A stretch of DNA of 64,000 nucleotides from Janthinobacterium sp. 17J80-10 (GCF_004114795.1 NZ_CP035311.1:2046001-2110000), one strand, 5' to 3'. Positions 1 through 9,610 are shown, numbered from the stretch's first letter. Numbers and translations are program-made. Notes: a model not told the origin generated them from the sequence alone.

Positions 1-2267
1 CGGTTCTGGATCGCGCCGAAGGTGGAGCGCAGGCCATTCACCGAAGTCAGGGCGGCATCGACGCGCTGCAGGGTGCTCAGTGCGTCATCGACGGTCAGGG
101 TGTTGGCATCATCCAGCGAGCCGTTGGAGGCGGCTGCGGTGGTCGAGGCAAAACCGAGGCTGCCAGTGGCTTGCGAACCGCCCAGTGTCAGGTCGGAAGA
201 CGAGGACAACACCAGCTTGCCGGCCGATTCCGAAGCATACACGCCCTGGACGTTCTTGTTGATCGACTCAGCCAGTTTTGCAGTGGCAGTCTTGCCGCCG
301 GTGGCGCTGTCATCGGTGAAGTTGCCGGTGATGGCAGTGCCGTTGACGCTGAACTGGCCAGCTGTCAGGTTGATGCTGCCGCCTGCCACGCCTGCCACGC
401 CGCTGCCGAAGGCGAAGCCGCCTGCGGTGGCATTGGTGTCAGCGCCGGTGATGTTGACTGCTGCAGCCGAACCGGTCTTGGCAATCGAGATCACGCCGGC
501 GTTGTTGGTGGCGGTATAGCCGGTCAACTGGCTGGTAATGTCCGCTGCGAGAGCAGTCTGGTCAGCATAGTTTTGATCCAGCGTGACGGAGTTGCCATCG
601 ACAAAGAACGTGCCGTTGGTGGTGGAGACTGCGTTGGCGCCCGCATTGCCCGAAACCGATGCGCCGCTGAGCGCCAGGTCAGACTGTGCGTTTGCATCGG
701 CGCCGGTGATGTTGATCGCCGTCGAGCCTGCACCAGTCGATGTCCGGGCGATGTTGATGGCGCCAGCGGTGTTGGTGACGTTGTAGTTGACGCCGAGTGC
801 GGTCTGGAGTGCCGATTTCAGGCCATCGAAGCTCGTGTAGTTGGCATTCAGGTTCACCACGTTGCCGTCGATCGTCAGCGATGCCGGGTTGCCTGCTGCT
901 GCGGCGGTACCGGCAGTACCGGTCGAGTTGGCGAAGCCTGCCGCAGATGCGAGTGCATCGACGTTGGTGATGGCCACCGCGGTGGTGTTGGTGCCGCCGG
1001 TGGCATTGGTGATGACGATATCGCCGTTGCCGTCGAGCCCTGCGCTGTAGCCTGCACCCAGAGCGGAGCCCTGCATCTTGGTGGTCAATTCCGCGGCAAC
1101 CGCTGCGGCATTGGCGTGGTTGCCATTCAGGGTGATATTTTGGCCATCGATGGTCAAGGTGGCGTTGGTGGTGGCAACAGCGCCAGAACCAGCGGCACCG
1201 GCAGAGTTGGCAAAGCCAGCGGTTACGGCATTCGCATCAGCATTCGAGATCGCCACAGCGCTGGTCGAACCGGCATTCGTGAACGTGATGCCGGCGCCAG
1301 TACCCGACACGCTGATCGCGCTGCCGGCGGTGGTCAATTGCGAGTTGATCGCGGTGACCATTGCAGCTTCCGAGCCATAGTTGCCAGTGAGCGTGATCTG
1401 GTAGCTGTTGGTGCCGTCATTGAGATCGAACTGCGCCAGATCAGCACTGAAGTCATAGCTGGCTGCGCCGCCGGTAGTCGTGTTACCGGTTACAGCAGCC
1501 TGGACGTTCGTGCCATCGACCTGTGCAGCGCCTGCAGTGCTGAAGTTGTGCGCGCCGTTGACATCCTGCGCCGTCGACGTGCCGGCAGCATAAGGCGTTG
1601 CTGCGGAGAAGTTGAAGGTCGAGGCGGTAAAGCTGATGTTGCCTGAAGTGGCTGCGCTGCCAGCCGTGCCGTAGTTCAGGGCAGTCGAAGTGACATCGAT
1701 ATGGCCATTCGTGGCGCTGGCGCCCAGTGCAGCCGATTCGGTCGTGGCGATCTTGCCGATCGAGGCGTTACGCATGCTGGTGCCCAGGTCGATGCCGATG
1801 GTTTCGCCGGCATTGGCGCCAACCTGGAAATTAGCGGAGCCGAAGGAACCGTCGAGGATCTTCTGGCCGTTGAACGAGGTTTGCGACGAGGTGCGGTCGA
1901 TTTCCTGGAGGCGCTGTTGCACTTCCTGGTTGATGGCGGCGCGGTCGGAAGACGAGTTGGTCGAGTTGGCTGCCTGCACTGCCAGTTCGCGGATACGCTG
2001 CAGGTTGTTGCCGATTTCGCCCAGAGCGCCTTCAGCGGTCTGCGACAGCGAGATGCCGTCGTTGGCGTTACGCACAGCCTGATTCAGGCCGCGGATCTGG
2101 GTCGAGAAGCGGTCTGCAATTGCCAGGCCGGCGGCGTCATCTTTTGCGCTATTGATACGCAGGCCGGAAGACAGACGCTGCAAGGAAGTTTGCAGGGCGC
2201 CCTGGGACGAGTTCAGATTGCGCTGAGCGTTCAGGGAAGAGATGTTGGTGTTGATAAAAGCAGCCAT
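1..2267 (-). CDS. fliC: Flagellin, 3' end cut by window edge
   Basis: Flagellin is the secreted subunit of the flagellar filament. The protein opens with [15 protein letters not shown], followed by the conserved D0/D1 helical region ([28 protein letters not shown]), and the frame stays open for about 755 codons to the window edge, where the text reads FGAIQNR, typical of the start of the C-terminal D1 helix. The middle part is long and rich in Ala, Thr, Gly and Asn. It contains four tandem units of about 90 residues, each with a T-x-DG-x-x-(V/I)-x-L-x-x-N(Y/H) core and an A(V/I)-x-I(S/T)-x-A-(D/N) ending, resembling the Flagellin_IN hook repeat. A good ribosome site (AAAGGAG) lies about 6 bases before the ATG. 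The protein is well above the 280-500 residues of common flagellins. The stop codon lies outside the window. Confidence 0.95.
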   Translation of the reverse strand, partial: MAAFINTNISSLNAQRNLNSSQGALQTSLQRLSSGLRINSAKDDAAGLAIADRFSTQIRGLNQAVRNANDGISLSQTAEGALGEIGNNLQRIRELAVQAANSTNSSSDRAAINQEVQQRLQEIDRTSSQTSFNGQKILDGSFGSANFQVGANAGETIGIDLGTSMRNASIGKIATTESAALGASATNGHIDVTSTALNYGTAGSAATSGNISFTASTFNFSAATPYAAGTSTAQDVNGAHNFSTAGAAQVDGTNVQAAVTGNTTTGGAASYDFSADLAQFDLNDGTNSYQITLTGNYGSEAAMVTAINSQLTTAGSAISVSGTGAGITFTNAGSTSAVAISNADANAVTAGFANSAGAAGSGAVATTNATLTIDGQNITLNGNHANAAAVAAELTTKMQGSALGAGYSAGLDGNGDIVITNATGGTNTTAVAITNVDALASAAGFANSTGTAGTAAAAGNPASLTIDGNVVNLNANYTSFDGLKSALQTALGVNYNVTNTAGAINIARTSTGAGSTAINITGADANAQSDLALSGASVSGNAGANAVSTTNGTFFVDGNSVTLDQNYADQTALAADITSQLTGYTATNNAGVISIAKTGSAAAVNITGADTNATAGGFAFGSGVAGVAGGSINLTAGQFSVNGTAITGNFTDDSATGGKTATAKLAESINKNVQGVYASESAGKLVLSSSSDLTLGGSQATGSLGFASTTAAASNGSLDDANTLTVDDALSTLQRVDAALTSVNGLRSTFGAIQN
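380..1430 (-). repeat. Four tandem Flagellin_IN-like repeats inside flagellin
   Basis: Four in-frame units begin at about 1424, 1158, 881 and 613 on the minus strand, so the period is about 266-277 bases (near 90 residues). Each unit carries a core such as [26 protein letters not shown] or [13 protein letters not shown], then a helix-like A-rich stretch, then an xI(T/A)ITNxxG-type strand. They form the surface-exposed D2/D3 part of the filament. DNA identity between units is moderate, so they are old duplications or domain repeats and not a recent expansion. Confidence 0.75.
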
Positions 2268-2363
2268 GTTGTTTCTCCTTTAAGGGTCCGATTTTTCCGG
2301 CTCGGGATACTGTCAATGCGGTTTGTTTCGTCTTGTGTCGCGAATCCAACCGTGTTGTTAGCT

Positions 2364-2390
2364 TTATCGGGCGGTACTGGAAAAAGTTTA
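2364..2390 (-). promoter_or_regulatory. Sigma-28 (FliA) promoter of fliC
   Basis: On the minus strand TAAACTTT is followed after 11 bases by CCCGATAA. The enteric sigma-28 consensus is TAAAGTTT, 11 bases, GCCGATAA, so only two positions differ. The predicted transcript start is near 2357, giving a leader of about 90 bases before the flagellin ATG at 2267. This fits late-class flagellar expression under FliA. Confidence 0.85.
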
Positions 2391-2605
2391 GGTCTGGAAA
2401 CAACTTTTATTTTTCCAGTCTCGCTCGAACATGAGCCAGACAACCCGTTGTCGGTGCCTTTTAGAAATTTCTTTAAGGTAATTACGTGGTTTTTCGAGAA
2501 ATATATTTTTGTGTCTTTTTGTGAAATGGCCTCAAGATTTCCCGAAATGCGTCGTGTGAGGCGCGCTTTCAGGAGGGCTCCCGGCGCCTTCTTGTCATTC
2601 ACACA

Positions 2606-2632
2606 TAAAAAAACCCGCCGTCAAGGCGGGTT
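2606..2632 (-). terminator. Rho-independent terminator after the diguanylate cyclase
   Basis: An 8-bp stem AACCCGCC/GGCGGGTT with a 5-base loop is followed on the minus strand by a run of T. It lies about 30 bases past the stop of the GGDEF gene and ends that transcript before the flagellin promoter. The rest of the 2268-2663 gap holds the sigma-28 promoter and the flagellin leader; no gene was seen in it. Confidence 0.85.
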
Positions 2633-2663
2633 ATCGGCGAGGGCGCGGAATACGCCGGAAAAC

Positions 2664-4304
2664 TCATTCCGCGGGGACGACGCGATTCTTGCCAGCCCGT
2701 TTTGCCTGGTACAAGGCATCGTCGACGCGCTTGAACAGGTCTTCCTGGCTTTCATTATCCTTGCGCAGGGCGACCCCGGCGGAGAAAGTAATCAGAACGC
2801 GTTCATGCCGGTGCATGAAAATCTGCTTGGTCAGCTCGCGCTGCACGCGGGTCACGGTTTGCATGGCGGCCGGCAAGGCCGTATCCGGCAGCAGCAGCAT
2901 GAACTCTTCGCCGCCGAAACGGCCGATCACGTCCATGGTGCGCAAGGTATCCTTGACGACTCGCACCAGGTGGATCAGCGCTTCATCGCCGGCCTGGTGG
3001 CCATGGGTGTCGTTGATGCGCTTGAAGTCGTCGAGGTCAAGCAGGGCGATGCACAGGGGCGCCTTGCGGCGGTCGGCGCGCGCCACCTCGCGCTCGAAGA
3101 CATCGTCGAGGCCGCGGCGGTTAAGGCTGCCCGTCAACTGGTCTTCGCGCACCAGTTCGCTCATCTGTTCCAGTTCTGCCTGCAGCTTCTGGATGCGGCT
3201 TTCCGCTTCCTGCACCTGCGCGCGCGCGGCCAGCATTTCATCGCGCGAGCGCAAGGCTTCCAGCTGGGCATTGCGCGTATCGTGCATGACATCGCCCAGG
3301 ATCGCGTTCAGCGACCGGATGTCGGTCGTCTGCGTGATCTTTTGCGAATATGCGCTCATTTTCGCGTGGTAGTCGCCCGTGCTATTGGCAACGGCGCTTA
3401 GTCTGTCGATAAACGTAATCATCATGTTTTTCACCGTCAGTTTAGCTTCGGCCAGGCTATGCTTGAGCATGCTCTGTTTATAAATGACTTCCTTCATGCT
3501 GCGCGTGGCATCGTGCAGGGCAGACGGGTTGATTGGCCCGGTCAGCAAGTTCTGCACGCTATCGATCTGGCCACGCAGCCAGCTATCGTCTTCCAGCAAT
3601 TCGCCGATGTTTTCCAGCAAAAGCTTAAACAGTCGCAACAGCAACGCCTGTTGTTCGCCCAGGTCGGCGCTTTTCATCTCGATCTTGAAATACAGCTGCT
3701 TCAGTCGTCCTGCAATATCATCCAGTGCACCGTTATTCCTGGCGTCCTTGACTGCGTCGGCCAGTTGTTCCGTTTCGCTGCGCAATTCCGCATCGTTCTG
3801 CAAGAGCGAAACGACGGCAAAATTCAGTGTCCGCGCCAGCATCTCGCGCAGTGAATCTGCCTGCGCGTCTGCCTGCATGATGCGGGTAGTGCTTGTCGCC
3901 GGTACGGCGACTGCCGGCGCGGTCGCTGGCGCCGCAACTGCCGCGCCAGTGGCGCCTTCCAGGGCAGGGTGCGATACTTTTTCGCTCAACTGCACAAGAT
4001 GGCGGCCGTAGTCTTCCCAATCCTTCGCTTCCACCGCGCGCCGCAACTGGTGGCCCAGGTCCGTCAGGTCCGGCGACAGGATCAGGCTTTCTGCAAATGA
4101 CCCCAGCATTTCCGGCGCATCCGCCTTGCTGCCAACACCGGCAATCTCTTCGTAAATTTCCCGATACGCTTGCGGCGTCGGCGCCATGCGACGCATTCCT
4201 AGTTGCCGGATCGTCTCTCGGGCGATTTCCGCCGGATTTTGACTATTCGGCTTGTCGGATTGCGGCGGCATTGCAGCTTTGGCTTGAGCGGACCGGTCTT
4301 TCAT
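2664..4304 (-). CDS. Diguanylate cyclase with long N-terminal helical region
   Basis: The enzyme should make cyclic di-GMP from two GTP. The protein has 546 residues from the chosen ATG at 4304, which has AGGAA 8 bases upstream; an upstream in-frame ATG at 4340 has no such site. Residues 1-110 are mostly helical, 115-140 form an Ala/Pro/Thr linker, 150-385 are helical and coiled-coil-like, and 388-546 are a GGDEF domain. The active site reads GGEEF (464-468). The product-inhibition I-site RxxD is intact as RTMD (455-458), five residues before it. There is no signal peptide or clear membrane segment, so it is probably cytosolic. The N-terminal sensory input is not recognised. It lies directly upstream of flagellin, which suits a role in the motile-sessile switch, though that is inference. 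Confidence 0.9.
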   Translation of the reverse strand: MKDRSAQAKAAMPPQSDKPNSQNPAEIARETIRQLGMRRMAPTPQAYREIYEEIAGVGSKADAPEMLGSFAESLILSPDLTDLGHQLRRAVEAKDWEDYGRHLVQLSEKVSHPALEGATGAAVAAPATAPAVAVPATSTTRIMQADAQADSLREMLARTLNFAVVSLLQNDAELRSETEQLADAVKDARNNGALDDIAGRLKQLYFKIEMKSADLGEQQALLLRLFKLLLENIGELLEDDSWLRGQIDSVQNLLTGPINPSALHDATRSMKEVIYKQSMLKHSLAEAKLTVKNMMITFIDRLSAVANSTGDYHAKMSAYSQKITQTTDIRSLNAILGDVMHDTRNAQLEALRSRDEMLAARAQVQEAESRIQKLQAELEQMSELVREDQLTGSLNRRGLDDVFEREVARADRRKAPLCIALLDLDDFKRINDTHGHQAGDEALIHLVRVVKDTLRTMDVIGRFGGEEFMLLLPDTALPAAMQTVTRVQRELTKQIFMHRHERVLITFSAGVALRKDNESQEDLFKRVDDALYQAKRAGKNRVVPAE

Positions 4305-4394
4305 ATGCTTTTCCTGATAATAGGCGGGGCAACCTTGCAACGAAGGGCCGAAAAGGAACGGAAAGCAGGCTTACTTCGGGGCTTGGAAACGTCG

Positions 4395-4424
4395 CAGGGC
4401 TCCGGTCTTGCGACTGGAGCCCTG
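4395..4424. other. Strong 13-bp hairpin without T-run
   Basis: CAGGGCTCCGGTC and GACTGGAGCCCTG pair over 13 positions with one G-T wobble around a TTGC loop. It sits between the response regulator and the GGDEF gene, about 85 bases past the regulator stop and 90 bases before the next start. Neither strand has a T-run after it, so it is not a standard terminator. It may be an RNA processing or stability element in a shared transcript. Confidence 0.5.
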
Positions 4425-4507
4425 TGCGAGATTGCTATTTGGGCATTTTGCCAGAGATGATGGCAGAAAAGTTGGATTGTTGTATCGCAGCAAAAACTAT
4501 TCTTGCC

Positions 4508-5167
4508 TTACTCTTCCACCAGGTGATTCTTGATCGCGTAATGGGTTAATTCCGCATTGTGACGAAGTTTCATCTTTTGCAGCAGGCGTGCCCGGTACAT
4601 GCTGATAGTTTTTACTGACAAGACCAGTTCGCGGGCGATATCGCTGACGGTCTTGCCCGACGCGATCATGGTCAGCGTCTGGAATTCGCGGTCGGACAGC
4701 GTTTCATGCAAGGGGGCCTCGCGCTCTTCGTTGACCTGGTTGGCCAGTTCCTGCGCCAGCGTCGGACTGACGTATTTACGGCCAGCAGCAACTTGCCGTA
4801 TGGCATTAACAAGTTCGACAGGGGCGCTTTGCTTGTTCAGGTAACCCGCCGCGCCTGCTTTCAGCGAGCGGATGGCGTACTGGTCTTCCCGGTGCATGGT
4901 CAGGATGAGGACGGCCACAGCAGGGTATTCCTTGCGTACCTGTTTGAGAACTTCAATGCCATTACGGTCAGGCAGGGAAATATCAAGTAACAGGACATCG
5001 CCTTTTCCCTGGCGCACCAGCTTGATTGCCTCCAGACCGCTATCAGCCTCTCCTGCGACGGCAATATCTTTCGTATCGGCAAGAATTTGTTTCAATCCTT
5101 CACGAACGATTGCATGATCGTCCGCGATCAAGACCTTAATGGTGTTCTTGGTGCTCATGCTCGCCAT
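4508..5167 (-). CDS. NarL/FixJ-type response regulator
   Basis: A 219-residue two-component transcription factor. The N-terminal receiver has the acidic pair in LIADDH, the phosphorylation Asp at position 62 (VLLLDISLPD), the switch Thr in ILTMH and the conserved Lys in YLNK. The C-terminal LuxR-type helix-turn-helix (LSDREFQTLTMIASGKTVSDIA... LSVKTISMYRARL) binds DNA. It starts 22 bases after the stop of the histidine kinase, so the two form a cognate pair. The start could be Met1 or Met4; neither has a good ribosome site, which suggests translational coupling to the kinase. The target genes are not known. Confidence 0.9.
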   Translation of the reverse strand: MASMSTKNTIKVLIADDHAIVREGLKQILADTKDIAVAGEADSGLEAIKLVRQGKGDVLLLDISLPDRNGIEVLKQVRKEYPAVAVLILTMHREDQYAIRSLKAGAAGYLNKQSAPVELVNAIRQVAAGRKYVSPTLAQELANQVNEEREAPLHETLSDREFQTLTMIASGKTVSDIARELVLSVKTISMYRARLLQKMKLRHNAELTHYAIKNHLVEE

Positions 5168-5189
5168 TATTGCCGATTGGCAGCATACG

Positions 5190-6284
5190 TCAAGGGATAG
5201 CCAGGGGGATTCGGATCCTTACAACACAACCGCGCGTGCTTTGATCGGCTTGCTGCAAATGCAATGTGCCGCCCAGGGCATGGGCGCGTTCGGTCATGCC
5301 GCGAATGCCAAAAGAGTGCGGCTTGCCCTGGTCATTCGAGGAAATGCCCTTGCCATTGTCGGCGACTTCCAGCAGGAGACTGTCGCTGTCGGCGGCCATC
5401 CTGACTTCGACCAGGGTGGCGCCGGCATGCTTGCTGATATTGGTCAGCGCTTCCTGGAAAATGCGGAAAAGCGCAGTGGATTGCTCCGCCGGCAGCGCGA
5501 TGTCCCCGGCGTCCAGCATCAGCGCGCAGCCGATGCCGGTCTGTTTCTCGAACTCCCGCGCCTGCCATTCGATGGCGGCGACGATGCCGAAGTCGAGCAC
5601 GCCGGGCCGCAAGTCCCCGGCGATGCGGTGGATCGATTCGAGTGTGCGGTCAACCAGCGTGTCGACATAGTGCGCCTTGTCTGTGAGGTCCTTGCCCGCG
5701 TCCGGTGGCAGGCGCCTGACCAGCAGCGCCAGCGCCATCTTGATGGCGGTAAGGTTGCCGCCCAGGTCATCGTGGATTTCGCGGGCGATGCGGGTGCGTT
5801 CCTCTTCCTTGACCTTGTCGACGTGCGCCGACAGTTCTGCCAGTTGCGCACGCGAGCGCTTGATTTCAGCTTCCTCGAGCTTGCTCTGGGTAATGTTGGA
5901 TATGATGCCGTCCCATTGTGTCTCGGCGCCGGCGGGCAGGCGCGGGGTGCAGCGCAGGTTGATCCACTTGATATCGTTCCATTCAGCGATGCGGATGCGG
6001 CCTTCCCAGTTCCAGCTTTTTCCGCTCGCAGCCGATGACCTCATCGATGCATCGAATCCGGGACGGTCCTCCGCAAGCAGCAGTTCGTAAAAACGCACCG
6101 GGGCCTCATGCAGTTGTTGCGGAGTGAGGCCAAGCAGAGCGTGACAGCCTTCGCTCAGGTACGGGAAATCCAGCAGGCCATCCGGATGCAGGCGGCATTG
6201 GAATACCAGGCCAGGCGTGTTGGATACGATGGCCTGGAAGCGCGATTCCCAGTCGGCGGAATCAGGATTGTGTGGGCTGGCCAT
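5190..6284 (-). CDS. PAS-domain sensor histidine kinase, NarX/UhpB class
   Basis: A 364-residue soluble kinase with no membrane segment. Residues about 15-125 form a PAS domain with a PAC-like end (WDGIISNITQSK). A short coiled coil leads into a HisKA_3 dimerisation domain with the phosphorylated His in AREIHDDLGG. The HATPase domain follows (FQEALTNISKHA as N-box, VADNGKGI as G1, FGIRGMTERAHALGG as G2). The signal is probably sensed inside the cell by the PAS domain. It lies 26 bases downstream of the thioesterase gene and 22 bases upstream of its response regulator, so all three may be cotranscribed. Confidence 0.9.
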   Translation of the reverse strand: MASPHNPDSADWESRFQAIVSNTPGLVFQCRLHPDGLLDFPYLSEGCHALLGLTPQQLHEAPVRFYELLLAEDRPGFDASMRSSAASGKSWNWEGRIRIAEWNDIKWINLRCTPRLPAGAETQWDGIISNITQSKLEEAEIKRSRAQLAELSAHVDKVKEEERTRIAREIHDDLGGNLTAIKMALALLVRRLPPDAGKDLTDKAHYVDTLVDRTLESIHRIAGDLRPGVLDFGIVAAIEWQAREFEKQTGIGCALMLDAGDIALPAEQSTALFRIFQEALTNISKHAGATLVEVRMAADSDSLLLEVADNGKGISSNDQGKPHSFGIRGMTERAHALGGTLHLQQADQSTRGCVVRIRIPLAIP

Positions 6285-6310
6285 GAGGGGGGGACTGCTG
6301 CGCGCCGGCT

Positions 6311-6796
6311 CTAGACGGTTGCCTGCAGCGCGGCTTCGGGCAGCACGCGCCGCTCGAATTCGGCCTGGAATTTTTCACGCACCTCAGGCGGCATGGCCAC
6401 CGGTTTGAGGCTTTTCAGGTCGACCCAGACTGCAGTGAGGTCGGCGCTGGCAAGAATGCCGTCACGTTCAATCGTATGCGCCCAGACCATCTTGGTGCGG
6501 CCGAGCGACTTGACGCGGATGCTTACTTTCAGCACATCGTCCAGATAGGCGGGGCTGAAACAATCCAGATGCAAGTCGCGTGCTACAAAAAACGCCCGGT
6601 AATGGCGCTCGACAAAGCGCTGGTTGAGTCCCAGATGATGAAACCATTCCGTGCGCGCCCGTTCCATGAAATTCATGTAATTGCCAACATAGACCATGCG
6701 GCCGGCATCGATATCCTGGTTATAAACCCGCAAGACAATTGAAAAGTGGCCAGGAGTAGAGGAAACATTAATGTTGGAAAGCGCAGAATTTTGCAT
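6311..6796 (-). CDS. YbgC-like acyl-CoA thioesterase (hotdog fold)
   Basis: A 161-residue 4HBT-family hotdog protein. The family signature is clear: RVYNQDIDAGRMVYVGNYMNFMERARTEW, with the catalytic Asp in the NQDIDAG segment. Members hydrolyse acyl-CoA or acyl-ACP thioesters; YbgC itself is linked to the Tol-Pal system and phospholipid metabolism. Here no tolQRAB-pal genes are nearby, so it is an extra or relocated copy, and it stands in front of a two-component pair. The first 15 residues before SIVLRVY are longer than in YbgC. The exact acyl substrate cannot be told. Confidence 0.85.
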   Translation of the reverse strand: MQNSALSNINVSSTPGHFSIVLRVYNQDIDAGRMVYVGNYMNFMERARTEWFHHLGLNQRFVERHYRAFFVARDLHLDCFSPAYLDDVLKVSIRVKSLGRTKMVWAHTIERDGILASADLTAVWVDLKSLKPVAMPPEVREKFQAEFERRVLPEAALQATV

Positions 6797-6995
6797 GCTG
6801 GTTCGATCGGTTGCAGTCGGGGCCGGATTTTTTATGTTGCCACCGGGGCAGCGCGAAAGAGCCAGGTGGTTTGCTGCGATGCAATGATTATAGTCGGCCT
6901 TGCTTTGCCGAAGGAAACGCGCTGCGTGAATTCGAGGTAATTATGCAACGTGCTCGCCAGAACGACGGCATGGGAGCCTGGTGGCGAAAGAAATG

Positions 6996-7032
6996 AAAAA
7001 AGGCTTACGTCTTGTGAACGTAAGCCTTTTTT
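6996..7032. terminator. Bidirectional terminator after tRNA-Arg
   Basis: A perfect inverted repeat of 15 bp (AAAAAAGGCTTACGT / ACGTAAGCCTTTTTT) with a 7-base loop. It lies 8 bases past the 3' end of the minus-strand tRNA-Arg and has T-runs on both strands. It ends the tRNA transcript and could also stop plus-strand reading. Confidence 0.85.
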
Positions 7033-7039
7033 GTATTAC

Positions 7040-7116
7040 TGGTGCGGCTGGCAGGAATCGAACCCACGACCCCTTGGTTCGTAGCCAAGTACTCTATCCA
7101 GCTGAGCTACAGCCGC
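7040..7116 (-). tRNA. tRNA-Arg (ACG)
   Basis: A 77-nt cloverleaf on the minus strand with acceptor GCGGCTG/CAGCCGC, discriminator A and an encoded CCA. The anticodon loop CTACGAA gives ACG, read as ICG, for CGU/CGC/CGA arginine codons. The D arm (GCTCAGCTGGATAGAGT) and T arm (GTGGGTTCGATTCCTGC) are normal. Confidence 0.97.
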
Positions 7117-7128
7117 GTTGAAGACGAA

Positions 7129-7134
7129 ATTATA
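7129..7134 (-). promoter_or_regulatory. Probable -10 box of tRNA-Arg promoter
   Basis: TATAAT on the minus strand 12 bases upstream of the mature tRNA 5' end. No good -35 match was seen at the right distance. The rest of the 7117-7355 gap carries no further gene and must hold the otsA promoter. Confidence 0.5.
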
Positions 7135-7355
7135 ACGGCCTTTTGCAAAATTTGGAAGAGCTTTATTTCCAGAGAATAAAAAGGCGGGATTTTGCTCCTG
7201 CATGGTGGAACGTGATGCAGGACAAGTTGCCATGTTGAGGGAATGAACGCTGCCATGGCGTGTCTATCTTACTAATTGTTACAGACGGGATCGGGCCTGG
7301 CTGAGATCCCCGATGTTGGAAGAAGGTCGTCGAATTAATTTAACTTGGGGAAACC

Positions 7356-9608
7356 ATGCAATCTGGATCATTTCGTCTTTCCCTGAAATTCATATTGCCC
7401 GTGGCGCTGGTATGGGCACTGCTGGCTTATGCGGTGGTGCCCTGGGTCGAGCGGCAGACATTGCAATGGTTTGTGCGCGACCTGGATACGCGCTCGCAAA
7501 TGCTGGCCGCAGCCTTGCAGGAGCCGTTGCAGGAATATGTGCCGCAAAAATCGCAAAAAAAGATCGCCGAACTGTTCGATCGCGCGGTACAGGACGATCG
7601 CCTGTTTGCCCTGGCATTTTGCGATACCAATGGAAAATTGCTGTACCAGACACGTACCTACCCGCAATCGCTCGGATGCCAGGATGCCGGCTGGGGCCAG
7701 TCCCTGCGGCAAAGCATGGTGTCTTTGCCCCAGGGGTCGGTGCATGTCACCGAAAGTCCCCTGAAAGTCGACGGGGCAGACGAAGGCAAGCTGATCCTCG
7801 TGCATGACGCCAGTTTTATCGAGCGGCGCAGCGCCGACGCGCGCAAGTATGTACTGGCCCTGTTTGCCGTGCTCGCCGTGGTGATGGCGCTCCTGACCAT
7901 CCTGATCGCCCACCTGAGCTGGCGCGGTGTCGTCAGCGCGCTCAAGGAAGTGTTGATCCGTGATGCCAGGCCTGCCGCCCGCCGCGGACCGAAGCCGCGA
8001 AACGAGCCTTTGGCAAGCGATTTGCGCTCATTGTTGAACGAATACACCATGGACCGGCGTGCACGCGATGACGGCTCCCGCCAGTGGACGCCGGAGAAGC
8101 TGCGCACCATCCTGCGCGAGGAACTGGCGGGCGATGAAATCCTGGTGGTTTCCAACCGCGAACCCTACATCCATGCGCAAACTCCCACTGGCCTGCAGGT
8201 CAGTCGTCCCGCCAGCGGCCTGGTGACGGCGGTAGAACCGGTCATGCGGGCCTGTTCCGGTACCTGGATCGCCCACGGCAGCGGCTCAGGCGACCGTATC
8301 GCAGTGGACAGCAACGATCGCGTCAAGGTGCCTCCTTCGCGCCCAAGCTATACCTTGAGGAGGGTCTGGCTCAGCAAGGAAGAAGAGCAGGGGTTTTACT
8401 ATGGATTTGCCAACGAGGGCTTGTGGCCGCTCTGTCACATTGCCCATGTGCGCCCCGTTTTCCGCTCTGCCGACTGGCAGCGCTATGTCGAAGTCAACCA
8501 GCGCTTTGCGGATGCCGTGGTGCAGGAGGCGCACACGGACGATCCCGTGGTGCTGGTGCAGGATTACCACTTTGCGCTGTTGCCCCGCATGGTGCGGGAA
8601 GCCTTGCCGAAGGCGACGATCATCACGTTCTGGCACATCCCCTGGCCAAATCCGGAATCCTTCGGGATTTGCCCGTGGCGCGAGGAAATACTCGAAGGCC
8701 TGCTGGGGAGTACCATTCTCGGCTTTCATACCAGTTTCCATTGCAAGAATTTTCTTGAAACCGTGGACCGTTATCTTGAAGCGCGCATCGAACACGACAT
8801 CTCGACGATTTCCTACGGCGGCAAGATGACCCAGGTGGAAAGCTATCCGATCTCGATCGCCTGGCCGGAAGCCGACAATGGCCAGCCGGATGTGGCCGCG
8901 TGCAAGCAGGCCGTGCGGCGGGAACTGTCCTTGCCTGAGAATCATTTGCTGGGACTGGGCGTGGACCGGCTTGACTACACCAAGGGCATCATCGAACGCT
9001 TCCAGGCAGTCGAGCGCATGCTGGAAGATTACCCGGCGCTGGTGGGCCGGTTTTCATTGCTGCAGATTGCCGCGCCAAGCCGTTCGTCGCTGGATGAATA
9101 CCAGAATTTCGAATCCCGTGTACGTGGACTGGCGCAACGCATCAACAAGCGCTTCGGCAGCGGCGCCTATTTGCCAATTCTGCTGAAAATCGAGCACCAT
9201 GATGCCGAGCAGGTCAATCGCCTGTACCGGGCCGCCGACGTCTGCGTCGTGACAAGCCTGCACGACGGCATGAACCTGGTTGCCAAGGAATTCATTGCCG
9301 CGCGCGAAGACGAGCGCGGCGTACTGGTCCTCTCCCAGTTTACGGGGGCTGCGCGCGAACTGCATGAGGCCCTTGTGGTCAATCCTTACCACATCGAACA
9401 AAGCGCCGAAGCCCTGTACCGGGCGCTGACCATGCCCGAGATCGAACAGCGAGAACGCATGCGCAGCATGCGTTCGCTGGTCAAGGATTTCAATGTCTAC
9501 CGCTGGGCCGGACGCATGCTGCTCGACGCTGCGCGCCTGCGCCAGCGCGAGCGCATCATGACGAAGATCCATTCCCACAGCCGCACTTCGCTGCGCCGGG
9601 TAGTCTGA
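7356..9608 (+). CDS. otsA: Trehalose-6-phosphate synthase with N-terminal membrane sensor-like domain
   Basis: OtsA joins UDP-glucose and glucose-6-phosphate to trehalose-6-phosphate. This protein has 750 residues, against about 470 for E. coli OtsA. The extra N-terminal part has a membrane helix at about 11-31, an extracytoplasmic segment at 32-162 with Cys89 and Cys108, and a second helix at about 163-187. The layout is like a sensor kinase input module. A basic linker follows, and the GT20 domain starts near residue 260 ([10 protein letters not shown]). Family motifs are present: [46 protein letters not shown]. The start has GGGGAAACC before the ATG. otsB begins 2 bases after the stop. The enzyme would sit at the inner membrane face, and the outer segment may tie activity to an envelope or osmotic signal; this last point is inference. 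Confidence 0.9.
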   Translation: MQSGSFRLSLKFILPVALVWALLAYAVVPWVERQTLQWFVRDLDTRSQMLAAALQEPLQEYVPQKSQKKIAELFDRAVQDDRLFALAFCDTNGKLLYQTRTYPQSLGCQDAGWGQSLRQSMVSLPQGSVHVTESPLKVDGADEGKLILVHDASFIERRSADARKYVLALFAVLAVVMALLTILIAHLSWRGVVSALKEVLIRDARPAARRGPKPRNEPLASDLRSLLNEYTMDRRARDDGSRQWTPEKLRTILREELAGDEILVVSNREPYIHAQTPTGLQVSRPASGLVTAVEPVMRACSGTWIAHGSGSGDRIAVDSNDRVKVPPSRPSYTLRRVWLSKEEEQGFYYGFANEGLWPLCHIAHVRPVFRSADWQRYVEVNQRFADAVVQEAHTDDPVVLVQDYHFALLPRMVREALPKATIITFWHIPWPNPESFGICPWREEILEGLLGSTILGFHTSFHCKNFLETVDRYLEARIEHDISTISYGGKMTQVESYPISIAWPEADNGQPDVAACKQAVRRELSLPENHLLGLGVDRLDYTKGIIERFQAVERMLEDYPALVGRFSLLQIAAPSRSSLDEYQNFESRVRGLAQRINKRFGSGAYLPILLKIEHHDAEQVNRLYRAADVCVVTSLHDGMNLVAKEFIAAREDERGVLVLSQFTGAARELHEALVVNPYHIEQSAEALYRALTMPEIEQRERMRSMRSLVKDFNVYRWAGRMLLDAARLRQRERIMTKIHSHSRTSLRRVV

Positions 9609-9610
9609 CC

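Noticed and set aside
171-1646. A 491-codon plus-strand open frame across the flagellin gene
   Set aside because: It is the complement of the flagellin reading frame, rich in Cys, Arg and Gly without domain pattern, and has no ribosome site. High GC makes such antisense frames long.
1701-3401. A 566-codon plus-strand open frame over flagellin, the gap and the cyclase gene
   Set aside because: It crosses two real minus-strand genes and a terminator, and its translation has no recognisable domain.
6797-6995. Small plus-strand open frames between the thioesterase gene and the tRNA-Arg terminator
   Set aside because: No ribosome site, no domain, and the region is the upstream region of the thioesterase gene.
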